Shown here: in pieces, positions 39,155 to 52,700 of the stretch
Layout: every line of letters starts with the position of its first letter
Position numbering within the stretch: the first letter of the stretch is position 1
Source: Isochrysis galbana
Taxonomy: Eukaryota; Haptophyta; Isochrysidales; Isochrysidaceae
Assembly (NCBI GenBank): GCA_018136815.1
Contig: CM030940.1
Coordinates: 2,711,915 to 2,775,914 of the forward strand
DNA: 64,000 nucleotides
Direction of reading: 5' to 3'
Position numbers and translations under genes: made by a program
The notes under the pieces: model-generated
Database searches by the model: none
Seen by the model: the letters and a program-made list of their open reading frames with translations, nothing else
Told to the model about the DNA's origin: nothing

Positions 39155-42100
39155 ATGACGGGCGCGGCCGATCCTATGAACTTCGTCACAGTGGACGAGC
39201 TCTCCCTCGAGATCTCCAAGCACACGGACTCGCGGATCCTCCCAGAACTGCTGGGGCAGCTGCGGGCGAAAGACATCGACCTCAAAGAGTTCTGCAAGAG
39301 AGTGAGGATGGTGCTCGGCGCAGAGGTGCTGATTAATACGGTACGCGGACTGCAGCACTCGCAGGCACACAAGCGAGACCCCGGCTCTTTTCCGCCCGCG
39401 GCCAACGGCGCGGCTGGGGGAGGACCTAACTCCCTTGGAGGAGCGGGGCTCGATATGGGCGGCATCAAGCAAGAGCAGGCGCCGAGCTCGTGCAATCTGG
39501 AGGCAAGGGGAGCATGCCTGGCGCCAGGAGTGGCGGACCCATCGCGAATGAGCGTGGCCGGCCACCCACTTCTCGGCATCCCCGGTGCATCAAATGCGAC
39601 GAGTGCCGCGTTCGAGTCCGCGCGCCGAGCACAGGCTCAAAAGCTCCTGCAGGCGGGTAAGGGCCCCCAGGTGCCACTTTCTCAAACACTTGCGGCGGGA
39701 CGACAGCTGTCCGATCCCATGGCTTCCGGATTTGGAGTGTCGCAGGGTCGCGTTTCCCCGACAATCGCGAAGGCATGGGCGCCTTCCGCTGCGGGGATGG
39801 GCTCGCTGCGCTTGCCCTTGGGGCATGGCGCAGTAGGGCTCATACCACAAGGAAACACCAAGGCCGGAGTGCCCGTTGGAAGTGGGGGAGCGGTGGACCT
39901 GCGGCAAGTACACCCCGGTTCGATCGGCTGCATGGCTTCTTCTCGCAGCCTTGGCAATGTGTCCGGGGTACCCACGCACGTTGGGCCCGGTCCGTCGTTT
40001 GAACTCCCACACCTGCACTCCTCATTGACCAACATGGGCATGGGTGGTGTGCCGTCACCTCCTGAGCTGAGTGTCAAGTTGGACTCTCTCGCGCCCTCAT
40101 CGGCGCCCCCCAATCCACTGAGGGGGCTGAATCTCCCGATGGATATGGGAGATCTTGATTCGCCAGGCTCATCGGCACTCCGCGAGCTGAAGGAACTAAG
40201 TGGGGAGAGCGACGGGCGAAATCCGCACATTCCGGCAAATTTTAAAGTCCTCATCCATGCTTTACTCTGCCCCAAAGTTGCGCCGGCACAGCAATGCTCG
40301 ATGGAAGGTTGTGCCAAGATGAAGGGCTTGCTTGCGCGCGTCGAACAGCATACGAAAACCTGTGCATCGGCCAAACAGCCAGCTGGCATGAACGACTGCA
40401 CCACCTGCTCTAAATGGAGACAGATGGTGCGCATGTTCCTATGATTTCAGCGCCCTTCACCCAGCCAAATCCAAGAGTGAAGGTTGGAACGTCAGCAAGC
40501 ACTCTCCTTCATTGCACGGGTCCCTACCATTGTTGTCGAAACACAACACGCCCTAACTCTCCTTCAAGCGTGTCTAGACTGATCTAATTCCTTTCCTATG
40601 TGCCTTGTGGAACACAGGAACAACTGCGCGAGCACTACCGCCGGAAACTGATTGCCCACTCGCGTCAGATCAGTCGGCCCGGCGCATCTGGGAGCCAACC
40701 GGGGTCATCGTTGCAGGGCCCACCGCAGTCGCATCAGCCGTCACCCTTACATCGCCGCCCCTCGGACGCGCAGCTGAGGGCCCAGCTGTCGGCTGGGCAG
40801 CTTGGAGCCGCGCAGCTTACCAATGCCACACCTTCAGTTGGGCCGACGCCCATCATGCATCAGCCAAGCCCTCTTGGAGATCGACAGGCGCAACTGCAAG
40901 CTCAGCTGCAGGCGCAATTGCAACGGCAGGGCCGTGACCGCCATCACCCGCAGCATCCTCACCGCGAATCCCAGTTTCAACAACAGCAACAGCAGCTGGA
41001 ACAGCTTCAGCAACGCGCTCAACAGCAGCAACACCAGCAGCGTGACCAACAGCAGCGTGAACGAGAGTTGCAGATAGCGCAGCTGCGAAAGCTTCAAGGG
41101 CAACGACTTCAGCAGCAGCAGCAGCAACACCGGAGGCAACAGCAGCAACAACAACAACACCTGGGCTCATCTCAACAAGGAGGCGCTGCCACGTTGACAC
41201 AAGCTCAGGTCGCTCAGCATGCGACCATGCCCGGCATGCCTCAAAGTCTGTGGCCGCAAGGTCCTGCGGGCCTCTCTCAGCGGCAACAGTCGCAATTGGT
41301 GATGCCTTGCACACCGATTCACCGCACTAGCTCGAACCCCGGTGTTCCCGTGAGCGGCATGGGCTCGATGAACTCAAGAGTAACTCCACTCAGCCTCAGC
41401 AGTAGCGGACCGGGAGGCGGCTCTGCGAGCACCAACGAAATTGAGTGTGGCGGCGTCCCCGGTGGGCGCTCTCAGTTTGGGCTGGCGCTCAACGCATCCC
41501 CCATCAACGGTGGTCAGTCAGGGATCAGCCTGCCCATGAGCCCTGCCCTGCCTATCGACGGAGTCAACATTGGAACCGCTGTCCCGTGGGGCCACGCGGA
41601 GCCCGTTACTGGTGAGGTGTCCAATTCGCCTATGCTCGCCAAGCTACCAAAGGCGATCGGCATGCCCACAGATGAGTTGAACCCGCAGAGCTTCAGCCGG
41701 CAATCTTCCGCAGGCGGATTCGACATGCCGTTAGGTCAGATGCGTGCCCCGGTCGCCGCAAACGTTACTCCGCTCTCTCACTGCCCGTCGACAGATAATC
41801 GAGCAGCCTCCTCTGCGCCCGTTGCAGCTGCCTCGCCTGTCGCATCAGGACGAACTTCTGCCGGCGCAAAAGGGGGAGGGCGACGCGGTGGCGGGAAGGA
41901 CGCACGGGCGGTGGCGGCTGCAGCAAGGGCAGGACGAGTAGACGTTACGAAGGATAGCGGATTCCCCAACCCCTTGGGACCCAGCGCCTCTTTCCCGTGG
42001 GCCGACCAGAGCGGGGGGGGCAATGCCAAGGGGGGCGGCGCACGCTTACCGATGATGGAATTCGGTGGCTTCACGCCAGGTATGCCGCCGACAATGGGGA

Positions 42101-42701
42101 TGGGAACAATGGGAATCGGTGGCACCGAGGACGATATGGGCATGGCTGAGGAGTACAACGATCTCTCATGGCTCGAGTCCGAGTTGGACGAGCGAGAGGC
42201 GAGGCTCGGGGGCCCCGAGGACGCGCCATCGTTCTCCCTGGCAACGTTGCCCTTCGGCAATGCCCTGGGCGTCCCATTGGTGGGCCCACCTGCGTCGGGA
42301 AAGCCGGCACAGAAACGCAAACCTGCCGCAGCGCCTCGTAAGCGTGCCAAGGTGGCTAAAAACAACCCGGAAGGCGGCAAAGGTGGGGGCAAGGGCGGGG
42401 GCAAAGGCAGCAGCAGCACTAAGGCAGCCGAGGTAGAGCCCTCGCTCGGAGCAGACAATTCATTTGGGTCAGACCCGGGTGCACTGCATGCCGAGGGATG
42501 CGCGCTGGGAGATGCGACCGCCGCAAGTATGCTCAACATTGGAGAGCTGGATTCAGGGATGGAGGACACGTCATTACTCAATGCCATCGAGGCGCCTAGC
42601 AATGGGGACGAGGGGGGTGATGCGGATGCGATGTTAAACCCGAGCGCGATGTTGCAGCTAGGCGAGGATGGCGCATTATCTCATGTACGAGCTACGGCCG
42701 A
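39155..42701 (+). CDS. CBP/p300-like coactivator: RST-like domain + TAZ zinc finger, C-terminus missing
   Basis: Exon 1 is 39155-40426, intron 40427-40617 (ATG|GTGCGC ... ACACAG|G, 191 bp), exon 2 from 40618 to the gap; over 1,110 residues, incomplete. Residues about 8-68 resemble the RST domain of plant RCD1/TAF4 proteins (ELSLEISKHTD, LKEFCKRVRMVLGAEVL). Residues about 355-440 form a TAZ-type zinc finger: HALLC, C-x4-C, QHTKTC, C-x2-C, then REH across the splice junction, giving the His/Cys pattern of CBP/p300 TAZ. Then follow long Gln-rich, Gly/Ser/Pro-rich and acidic regions and a basic patch (QKRKPAAAPRKRAKV). In CBP-like proteins the acetyltransferase lies C-terminally and here would fall in the gap. 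Any frame continuing through the N run into 42802 is accidental. A TAF4-like identity is the alternative. Confidence 0.7.
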
Positions 42702-42801
42702 NNNNNNNNNNNNNNNNNNNNNNNNNNNNNNNNNNNNNNNNNNNNNNNNNNNNNNNNNNNNNNNNNNNNNNNNNNNNNNNNNNNNNNNNNNNNNNNNNNN
42801 N
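42702..42801. other. Assembly gap of 100 N
   Basis: Exactly 100 N. The left side ends inside the CBP-like exon; the right side begins the second copy of the 12.4-kb block. Confidence 0.98.
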
Positions 42802-43725
42802 GCGCCAGCGAAGCAAGCTTCCCCATTTGTGGAGTCCCAGATTCAGGACATATATGGGGTGTGTGAGGTGGGCTTTCTAAAGGAGTCTGTTCGCAAGCGA
42901 TCAGAAGCGCAGGGCTGTCGAGCAAGTGTAACTAGTTTAATTCCATGTCTTGTGAGTGACCGTGTGCGGAATGGGCGTTGTAGCATCTTGTCGTGAGCCA
43001 GCGGAGACTCATTCCCTCCCCCCCCTCTCTGCATTCCTCCCTCCCCTTAGACCAAAAGCGTTCAATTATCCCCATCCCTGCTGACACCTTTCATTGTCAC
43101 CTGGAGGTTACTTGAGTCAACTTGACCCTTCACATGTTGAAACACACACGTGGTCTGACTCCATTCACTCGATTTGGGGCAGGGTGGATATATCGTTGAA
43201 ATCACGATATCTCCTGATATCCCATGTTGGTTTTCCCCTCCAAAGAAAATTGATCGAATTCCTTTGAAAGCGATCGTTTTTTTTGTGTGTCAAGAGCCTG
43301 GTGCGCGCTTTCAGAACTGCCCCCTCTCCCTCCGCACTCGCCACTTCTCCGCGCATTCTGACACCCGCGCATCTCGACACTGCCGCCCCACCCCGCACGG
43401 CCCCCCTCGCCCGCCGCTCATTGACGCCACCTTCTTCTCCCTCCCTTCGGCCTCGCCGCGCCGCTTGCCCTCTCGCCGCCGCGCTTCCTCTCTCTCCACT
43501 GTGCGCTCTCCGCCCCTCTGCTCTTGCCACCCGCCTCCCTCGCCTCGCGTCGTTCTCTTCCAACAGCAGTGTCCGTCTTGGTCACCAGGGTACAGAACCC
43601 CCCCCCCGTCTTGTTCTGCCCCTTCACCTCTCTTGTGACACATCACCACAGCTCATTCGTGCGCGCGCGCCCGCCGCCGGTGAGGGCCAACCCGCTACAC
43701 CAGCCCGCTTCCTTCTTTTCTACGG

Positions 43726-43727
43726 GT

Positions 43728-43758
<31 letters not shown>

Positions 43759-43763
43759 GGGGG
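43726..43763 (+). repeat. (GT)n followed by poly-G run, second copy
   Basis: Counterpart of 6077-6110 with a slightly different G-run length. Confidence 0.85.
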
Positions 43764-43856
43764 CCAAATCGGAATCCGCGCCAGGATCAGAGCCTTACCG
43801 GGGCCCGACCCCGGTGGTGCCGTTCGCCACCCTCGCGACCCCTGCCTTGCGGTGGG

Positions 43857-45529
43857 ATGGATGAGCGAGAGGCAGTTGTAAGCGAGTGGAAAAATCTCCT
43901 CGCCCTGCCCTCACGCGATCTGGCCGCACTTTACCGCGACTCCGACGAGCATGAGCTCATCCACACCATTTTGAAGAGCAACCTCTCCCTGGCGGGCAAC
44001 GTTTGGCATTGCCGAATTTTCATGGAGGAGGACCACTTGCTCAAATGGGTGCGTAGCCGCTTTTCAGCCGAGCAAACCCTTCACCATCAGGTCAGGATGG
44101 GCAAAGAGCTTTCGGAGCTCCGCTTCCCAAAGGCCCTCGCCTCCGATAACGTGCAAACGGCGGCAACAGCCTGGAACGAATTTCGACTCACGCTCATCAA
44201 GCCGTTGGAGCGGGCACTAGCGCTCGGCTGCGATCATCGCGAAATATTACCTCCCTCCTCGCGGCAGCCGGCGCCAATTCCAGCGGCAATTCCCGCATCT
44301 TCGCCTTCCTCCTTGATCTAGTGGAGGATCGCGCTCTCGCTCTCAACCCTGTCCTCGCTGCTGACGTCCTTCTTCGCAAATGCGACGGGACCTTCGCAAA
44401 CGGGCCGATGGTTTCGCGAAAGACTCGGCGTCGATGGAGTGGGACCGCATGAGGGAGCGCGAGGCCGGCGCTGATCTATGTGAGCTCAGCAAGAATTTGG
44501 TTCGCGCCTACATCCGCAAGCTTGGCGATTCCGCGGTTGACTCCACCAACGTGTGGGATCATCCAAACATGGCCCATGAGATCAACCAGAGGTTCGAAGA
44601 AATCATCCGGAACGATAAGGTTGATCCTCAGCGCGGCGTCGATAATGCTATTAAATTTGCGGGAGGTGCTCGCGGAGACTCGTTTCCGCGTAGAGAACCA
44701 CGAGCTAGGTCGGTCGGCGCTCTCGTGCGTCAACCTCTGCCAACGGTACCTCAGCCCTTACGAGCAGGCTCGGGTGAAGCGTCATCAATCCCGGCCCTCG
44801 ACGAAGCAAACCGTGGCTAGCGTACGCACTAAAGCCTCAGGCGAGGCAAAGAACGAGACTTCCTCGTCCCAGAAGACCGCTTCGACCACGGACATGGTTG
44901 CCGCCGTGCAGGCGGCCGTCCAAGCTACCGTGGCGGAAGCTCTTCGCGGACAGGGACATTCGCCTGCTTCGAAGCCTGATTATCGGGCTGCTGCACCGCC
45001 GGCAAGTTACCACTCCAACTCACCGTTGCCGGCTATACTGACCGATCCACCGGGTCGAAAGGGAGGCTCGTCTCGGCCGCCCAGCCGTCGCTGCGATCCT
45101 CCGGCGAACGGCCAAGGGCTACCGCCCGATTTGGGCGTATCCCGGTGGACGCCCGAGCTTTGGAACCGGGCCCGAGCCCGCTTCTGGGCCGTAGCAGGCT
45201 ATGCCAAGCACCCAAGGGTCTCGGCGGCGCTAGCAAAGTGCCGACCGGCCGATAATTCAATGGAAACTCCACGAACGGACGATATCAATAGGGGAATCAC
45301 CGAATGGACGAACGAAAACGGCTGTGCCTTCTGCGCTTTCCGACCTCAAGCTCCTCCTGGCACTCCATCCAGCGAAGCCTGGAAATATGGCACGGGAGAC
45401 GGTGCTCACAACCCCGTCATCTGTCAGCCATATATCCGCTTTCTGTGTGAGGCTGGCTGCGGAGAGTGCGGATCGGACGAGCACATTCATAAGCTTCTTC
45501 GCTCGATGGTCCGGGTTAAGCCTCAGTAG
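43857..45529 (+). pseudogene. gag: gag, frameshifted copy
   Basis: In frame from the ATG at 43857 to about 44247, then one T is missing; further changes near 44402 (one G missing) and 44660 (one G extra) restore the frame, which ends at the same UAG. The first copy is intact, so these are likely contig-end errors rather than decay. Confidence 0.85.
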
Positions 45530-46759
45530 GGGTCCGGCGGGGTCCCCGTCCTTCAAACCCTGGCGGAGAACATCGCGGGCGGTGGGCCTGAACGCCACCA
45601 CCACCATCCCGATCCGATCCCTACGCCGCTTGGGGAGAAGAGCTGTCGACGCGGCGATTCTCCCCCTGTCTCTAGCTCTATTCAGTCCTCGACGGTGGGA
45701 GCCGCCTCGCCGGCTGAAGCCCCGCCGAACGGCTATCTCGGAAGCCGGAGTCGACACTTGACCCGGGCTCCTGGAAACAGGTTTGCCCCGGAGATAGTCG
45801 CGACCCGACTCTCCGAAATTCGTGTACGTCTACAAGTTCTTCTATTACTCCGCACGCTATTAGGATGTTAGGGGCGATTCTCGCTCGCTGCCCCTCTTGG
45901 AATCTATTTCTACGGATACTATGCTGTCTTCGGTTCTTCTAATTCTCCTAGGTCTTTCGACGCATCTTCATCCCTGGATTCATCCCCGACGGCCCTGCCC
46001 AAGGGGGTGGGCTAGGTGGATCCGACGCGTCTTCGGTCTCTTCGTTTCGTAAACAGTCAGTTGTAAAGCCCTCGAGGGCTGTCGACTCGGTATCATCTTC
46101 TGCTCTAGGTTCTATGGATAGGTCCGACGTGGCCGCTGCCGCGTCCGAAAACGTTGTTGCTGCTTTACCTGTTTCTGCTCTTTCCCGGCGGGACCCACTG
46201 GAGACCTCTCTCCCAAGGGCCATAGCCGGAGCCGCTCTGCGGACGAATTGTCGTTGTCTACCGTAGGTTCTCGTGCAGTGGAGGCGGAGACTTGTGCCTC
46301 CTCCTCACCTCTCTCCCCGGTTCGTTATATTTCTCCGTCATCGTGTTCATTCTCTCGTCTCGAAGTTGCACCTGTTCTCGTTTCTGACCTGGTTCCCGAC
46401 CCGGAAGGGTCGGCTTCCGGAGTCAATGAAGATGAAGGTTCCAAGGGAGCTGCGGCTTTCCGCGCTCACGCCGTGGCCACCCCAGACTCGGGAGACGCAG
46501 GGGCCGTCGATTACGATCTCTCGTCGCGCCCCACACGGACGCCGGCGTCTCCTCTTTCTCTCGGCTCTCCGGAGGATCCCTGTTCCAGGGATCGCCCGCC
46601 GGAGCCAACCCCCTTCAGGTCTAGCCCACCGAAACTTCAGGGCGACGACCCCCTCCCCCTGAATTCTACTGCCGAGGCCATCCACCGGATCGCCGTGGTT
46701 GGTTGTTCCTCGGCCGCCAAGTCTACTGAAGCTGCCGCGCCCCTACGCGCGAGCTCCAA
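45530..46759 (+). pseudogene. pol: pol N-terminal linker region, frameshifted copy
   Basis: Corresponds to 7884-9119. Several single-base losses (for example near 45720, 45873, 45934, 45987, 46195 and 46736) break the frame that is continuous in the first copy. Confidence 0.85.
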
Positions 46760-49700
46760 ATGTTAGCCGCCTCCCGTGCCCGGGCTAGCGGTTCCTCCGT
46801 CATCTTGCCCCGCCATCTCGCCGAAGCTGCTCTAGCCTTGCGGCGGCCGCACGCGAGCACTCATTCATCACCCTCTGCCGTACTGCCGACGCATTTTGAC
46901 GAGCTTTGCGCTGAGTTAGCGGCGATCCACGACGCCGTGACGTTCGACGCGGCCGAGGGGATTCCTCCACCCCGCGTTCTAGTCGTCGGTGAAGCTAGCG
47001 GGGTCGTGTCTTCGATGTTCCTACTCGCCGGAGCGCACGTCGCGACGTGCGATCTACGACCGTCGGAGATCGACTACATTCCCCACTTCTGCGGAGATGC
47101 TCTTCACATTCAAAACCTCGGTTGGGACCTCGTGGTCGCGCATCCGCCGTGCACGTATTTGTCGGCGGTGAGTTGCCAGTGGCTCGATCGGGAGCCGGGA
47201 CGACGCCAGGCTCTCGAATCCGCCGCTAGAGTCTTCCTCGCCATGGCAAGCGCCAACGCGCCTTTCGTTGCCGTCGAAAATCCTCGAATGCACGCGGAAG
47301 CCTCCGCCTTAGTCGGGGGGTTGCGACCGCGGCAGTTTGTGCAGCCGTGGCAGCACGGCACGGGCCATCAAAAAGCAACTGGCCTGTACCTGACGGCTTC
47401 ACTCCCGCCCCTGCAGCCTTCGAAGATTGTCGAGGGACGTCTATCCGCGATGGCGGATCTATCGCCGTCGCCCCACCGTGGCGCCCTTCGCAGCCGCACC
47501 TATGTGGGCATTGCCGGTGCAATGGCGGCCCAGTGGATGCCGGTCTTGCGCCGTTATGCGCGCGAAGCCAAGGCGTCGCGTTCGCTCGACTTCACGGTGG
47601 ACTGGGCAATTTCCCAAGCCGCTGCCAGCTTGAGAGAACGCCCTTCGCTTTGCTCGACCGGTTTCGAACTGGCTGAGCCGAGGACGGCTCTGGCTCGTTT
47701 CATGGAGGGGAGAGGCGAAGCAGCTTCTAGCTCTCACCTCACGCCTCCCAGCGGTTCGCCAGTGTCTGATTCGGTTGTCGTGATCCCGGACGCAGGCCCC
47801 GTTGCCGATGCTTCTCGCCTGCTTCATCAGGAGGACTCGGAAACAAACGTATCGCAAGACGAGGCCGAGGCGGAAGGAGACCGCTTCCTGCCGTGGGAGT
47901 GGCCCATAGAGGACCGCTCTACAACGCCAGGCCCTCCAAACACGGTGAAGAAGCGCCGCAGCAAGTGGCAGGTCTTCGACCGTGATGTAATTTCGGGGGT
48001 CCATCGGTGGCAGGATGTCACGCCTTCCATCGCCCAAGAAATCGCTGAGCAAGCGGCAGCTGCGGAGCCGTCGGAACCTCCCATCTTGTCTCGACTGGGC
48101 TCTCAAGGCATCAATGCACTATCTCCGAGCGCCTCCTTCACGGCTGGCGACGAGGGAGTGGCCGAACTGACCAATTCGTTCGTAGCCGAAAGGCCACTCG
48201 AAACCTGGGATGTCGGGCCCGACTCGGGAGAAGATGACACGCCCGAGATGCCAGAACACCGGAGCATGCAGACCATCGAGACCAAGCCCTCCGACGCCGC
48301 CGAAGGAGAGGATACTCCACGGGCACTGTATTGCGATGGGGCTACCGCTAGGGGCCTCAGTGCGGCCGGATTTTCCGAGTTGTCGAAGCTTCCGAAGACA
48401 GACTTGCAGAAGTCCCTGGAGAAGGAATGGTCACGCCAAATGGATCAACCTCGGCATCCGACGGACCGTCGAGGGCTAGGCTATGATGGCGTGCCTAACC
48501 CCTCTAGTTCAGCAAAGGCATCCCCACGCTCCTCGATACCATTCGTGCCGCAGACGGTGGCCGCCGCTATCGAGCGAGTGCCCCACGTCGATGAATCTTC
48601 TCCGTCCAGGCTAGCCTCCAATCCAACCACCCTGTCACCCGGAGCCGGAACCTCGCTTCCAGTAGAATCTATCGCGGACACGCCGCCGCCGCTCTACCCT
48701 CGTCACTGCCTCTATGTCCGCGATCTCGTGGTCTGCCGTGCCGATGGCGACCGCGCAGCTCAAGGGTTCGTTCTCCCGGACGTTGCTCTCACGGTGAACA
48801 GCACCCTGGCTGACACTGGAGCGGGCCCATCAGTAATCACCACTGCTCTTCTCGATCGACTACCTGAAGACGCTTGCGTCGAACGCGTATCGGACGCTAC
48901 CGTCCCCAACCTACATGGGCCGGACGGCCTTCCTCTCATCACTAGGGGCCGGGCTAGCCTCGTCTTCTCCTTGTCCGGTCGCCTCTTCCGTCATTCGTTC
49001 GCGGTCATCGAAGGAAACGCGATGCTTCTGCTCGGGAACGATTTTTTGGCCGCCCACTCCGCTACCATTTCTCTCGACGCCGCGAGCTCGGAAGGAAGCC
49101 TCCGCCTCCGTCCGGCCTCTGGCGATTCAGAAGACTCTTCAAGAGTCCTTTCCGAATGTGTAGTCAGAGTTTCCACGGCGCCGCCCCCAGTCGCGGACTC
49201 CGGCTTCGTCGGAGCTATCTCGATGTCACCCGGTCAGCCGCTGACTGTCGACTTTCTGGAGAGGTCGACGGGAACACGAGAGATCCCGGCCGGATCGGAG
49301 GGTGAGGCTGCTGCTGATGCTAGACAGCCACTCTATACACCTCTCTTTGAGTCTGCCGACGAGTTTGCGGCCAAAGCTCCGGCGTCTACCTCGTCCGAAT
49401 ATCTTCTCTACACGGAGCAAGCGGTGACGATTCCTGCCTTCCACCGCGCAACCATCTGGGTTAGGGTTCCGCTAGCTCTCCGAGATCATTCGGACTGCGC
49501 GATGCTGGTCGACCGCCTACCAAATCGCGAGGCTCTCGATTCGTCTCCTCTCGTAATGCCCACGGTGGTCACGCCCACGGAAGATCATCGCATCGCGGTG
49601 ACGATCGTCCACACCGGGGTCAATGCGCTGACCCTGCCGTCTCTGCATCCGATAGCTTCGCTCCAGGTGCGTTTCAAGTTGCACCGGGGCTGGACTCCGA

Positions 49701-52700
49701 CTGGAAGCGAGGGGGATGGTGACCCTGTCACCGCGCTGAGCGAGGAGCAACGATCTCTACTCGACTCAGCCACCATCGATCCAGACCGACTTCTTTCCGA
49801 CGATCAACGAGAAGAAGTACGCCAACTCTTGGCCCGGCGCATCAAAGCTTTCGCGTTGCACCCGGGGGCTCCAAACCATACGCATGTTCTCGAGGTGGAG
49901 TTGCCACTCAACCCCGGTGCTGTTCCTCACCGGCATGCTCCGTCTAGAGTGGGCCGCGCAGGCGAGCTCATCATAGAAGAGGAGGTAGCCAAGATGGAAG
50001 CCGCCGGCATTATTCGCAAGTCAAATTCGGCTTGGGCTTCCCGAGTAGTCCTGGTCAGCAAGAAAGATGGCTCCGTTCGATTCTGCGTGGACTACCGCGA
50101 CACGAACGCCAAGCTACGCGTCGAGGATAGCCCTCTACCCCTCATTGTAGAGGCTATTGATAGGCTAGCGTCCGGCCAAGGGCCGCTCAGTTCTCTCTTT
50201 TTATGTACTCTCGATTTAGCCTCTGGTTTTTGGGGCATCCCGATCAAAGAATCGCACAAACATATCACCGCTTTCACTACCCACCGCGGCAAATACGAGT
50301 TCAACTTTCTACCGTTCGGCATCCAATCAGGTCCCTCCTACATGTGCCGCTTGATGGACATCGTTCTCGGTGCGCTAGCGTGGGAGATCTGCATGCCTTA
50401 CCTCGATGATGTGGGCATCTGGTCAACGGGCGTGGGTCCTTCCGAAGAGGCCAGGGCACAGGCTTCGTTCGAGCAAATGCTTCACCGGCTAGACCTAGTT
50501 CTCGAGCGGCTAGAGTGGGCCGGCCTGACCTGCAAGATGTCCAAGTGTGTCTTCTTTGCCACCTCTACGGAGTACCTCGGTCACGTTGTCTCGAGGGAAG
50601 GTCTCAAGATGGACCCGAAGAAGGTCGCAGCTGTCGCCGACATCGACCCGTCATCCATCAACTCCTTGGAAGCGGTTCGATCTTTCCTCGGCCTTTGCTC
50701 CTACTACCGTCGATTCATTCGCCAATTCGCCGCTAAGGCTGCTCCTCTCACTGCTCTCACGCGGAAGGGCTGCGACGTGGCAAAGGAGTCCCAGTCCGAG
50801 GAGTGTCGCCGAGCTATCCAAGAGCTCAAGACAGCGATCACTTCGGAGCCCGTCTTGACTCCACCCAGGGATGATCGGCCCTTCATCGTCAAGACCGATG
50901 GGGCTAGCAAGTTGGGTATCGCCGGCATCCTCTCGCAGCTAGGAGACGATAACCGTGAACGAGTCGTTGGGTACTACGCTCGCAGTCTCACCTCGGCCGA
51001 ACGCCATTGGACGGTGACCGAGATTGAACTCTTGGCCGCCCTGGAATCAATCCGAAATTGGCGACCCTACCTTTGGGGGCGTCGGTTCAAGTTAGTCGTT
51101 GACCACTCTGCGCTGCGATGGCTGCATACCATGAAGGATCAAGTAGCCGGTGGGCCAGCCTCTCGGCTGACTCGGTGGGCTCTCAAGTTGGCTGAGTACC
51201 GGTTCGATGTCGAACATAAACCAGGAGCTGTTCATCAGGATGCTGACGGGCTGTCTCGGCTAGCATCCCTGGAGCCGGAACACGAAGACGAACCACTCGC
51301 CGGCCCAGCGTCGTTAGCGGTACGTGAGCCTGGCTCAGAGTCTCTAGCCGAGCATGAACGGTCTCATCCGGTGGCTGCCATCACGCGCTCCGTAGCTACG
51401 GCGCGAGGGCTTCAAGCCTTGGACCGATCTCGTCGTCGAGCCTCCGATTCCGGGCCCGCCATCCAGTCCAGTTATTTGGCTCCGGGTACGCCGACTTCCG
51501 AAGAGATGAGAGCGGCCCTGGCGGAAGATCCGTTCGTAGAGCCACTCCTGGGCTCAGGAGAGACGGCCAATCACGAGCCATCAGGCCAAGGGTCGCCTCG
51601 GCAGGCCGCCGCCTCAGGCCCCATTGCCGAAGATGATTCGTGTTCCAGTTCTGTCGCTCCTGTTCCCGCTCAGCAATCCAAGATGTTTCGCCGTTTCGTC
51701 GTTCACGATGGGCTCGTCTACTATCGCACCGTTCCTGACTCCACCGACCCGAACTCGCTAGTGCTCTACATTCCGCCCTCGTTGCGGTCTCGCTACCTTT
51801 TTGCCTACCACGATCGCTCCGGTCACCTCGGAGTTTCTCGTATGTCTGGTCTTCTTCGTACTCGGGTATACTGGCCGGGCATGTCTTCCGACGTTGCATC
51901 CTACGTCCGGGAATGCCACGAGTGTACCCTCGCCAAGCCGCTACCTAGGGCTCTAGCGTCGCCCTCCGGTCTCTCCGTGGGTACCTACCCCTTTGATGTG
52001 GTCTACTGCGACGTGCTCTCACTGGCTCCCACTCACAACTTCGTGCCTGGAGTCTCGGGTTACGACAAGCTGGTCGTCTTCATCGACTCGCTCACTCGAT
52101 GGATTGAGGCTGAGCCGTCGAATGGGGATCCCTCGTCGGAGATGGCCTTGGACATGTTCATCCGCTTGATTGTGACGCGTTATGGAGTCCCTAGGCAGCT
52201 TCGAACCGACGCCGGTTCGAATCTATGTTCGGTTCTTGTTTCGCGTATTCTGGAGCTCACCGGGACTGATTTGTCGAGTACAGAGCCGTACCGACATGAA
52301 GGTGTAGGCTTCGTCGAACGCGCTCAGCAAACGCTCATCCGTTTAATGCGCGCCTCGAATGAGGGTGGCAGCCATTGGGTCGACCATTTGCCGTTCCTAC
52401 TCCTCTCGTTGAGGGCTTCTTCCGGTCGTGTCACCTCCCGGTCTCCAGCGTCTTTGATCTTTGGGCGTGAGCTGCGTCTGCCCGCTCAACTCTCTGATCC
52501 GAAGTCTGTTTCGCCAACTGCTCTCGAGGCGGCGTCCGCCGACGTTCGCTCGTACGCATCCAGGCTCAATGCGAGCCTCCGCCTCTCTTGGTCCAGCGCT
52601 CTCGAGGCTACCCTAGCCGCTCAGGCTGAGTCAGTCCGTGACGCTACCATCAAGTCTCAAAGACCAGCTCGTTTCGAACCTGGGGATCGCGTCTGCATGC

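Noticed and set aside
40834..41314. Leu-rich minus-strand frames that look like membrane proteins
   Set aside because: Complement of the Gln-rich (CAG) region of the CBP-like gene.
42620..42996. Continuation of the CBP-like frame through the N run into 42802-42996
   Set aside because: The 100 N are a placeholder; the sequence to the right is the flank of the retrotransposon block, so the continuation is accidental.
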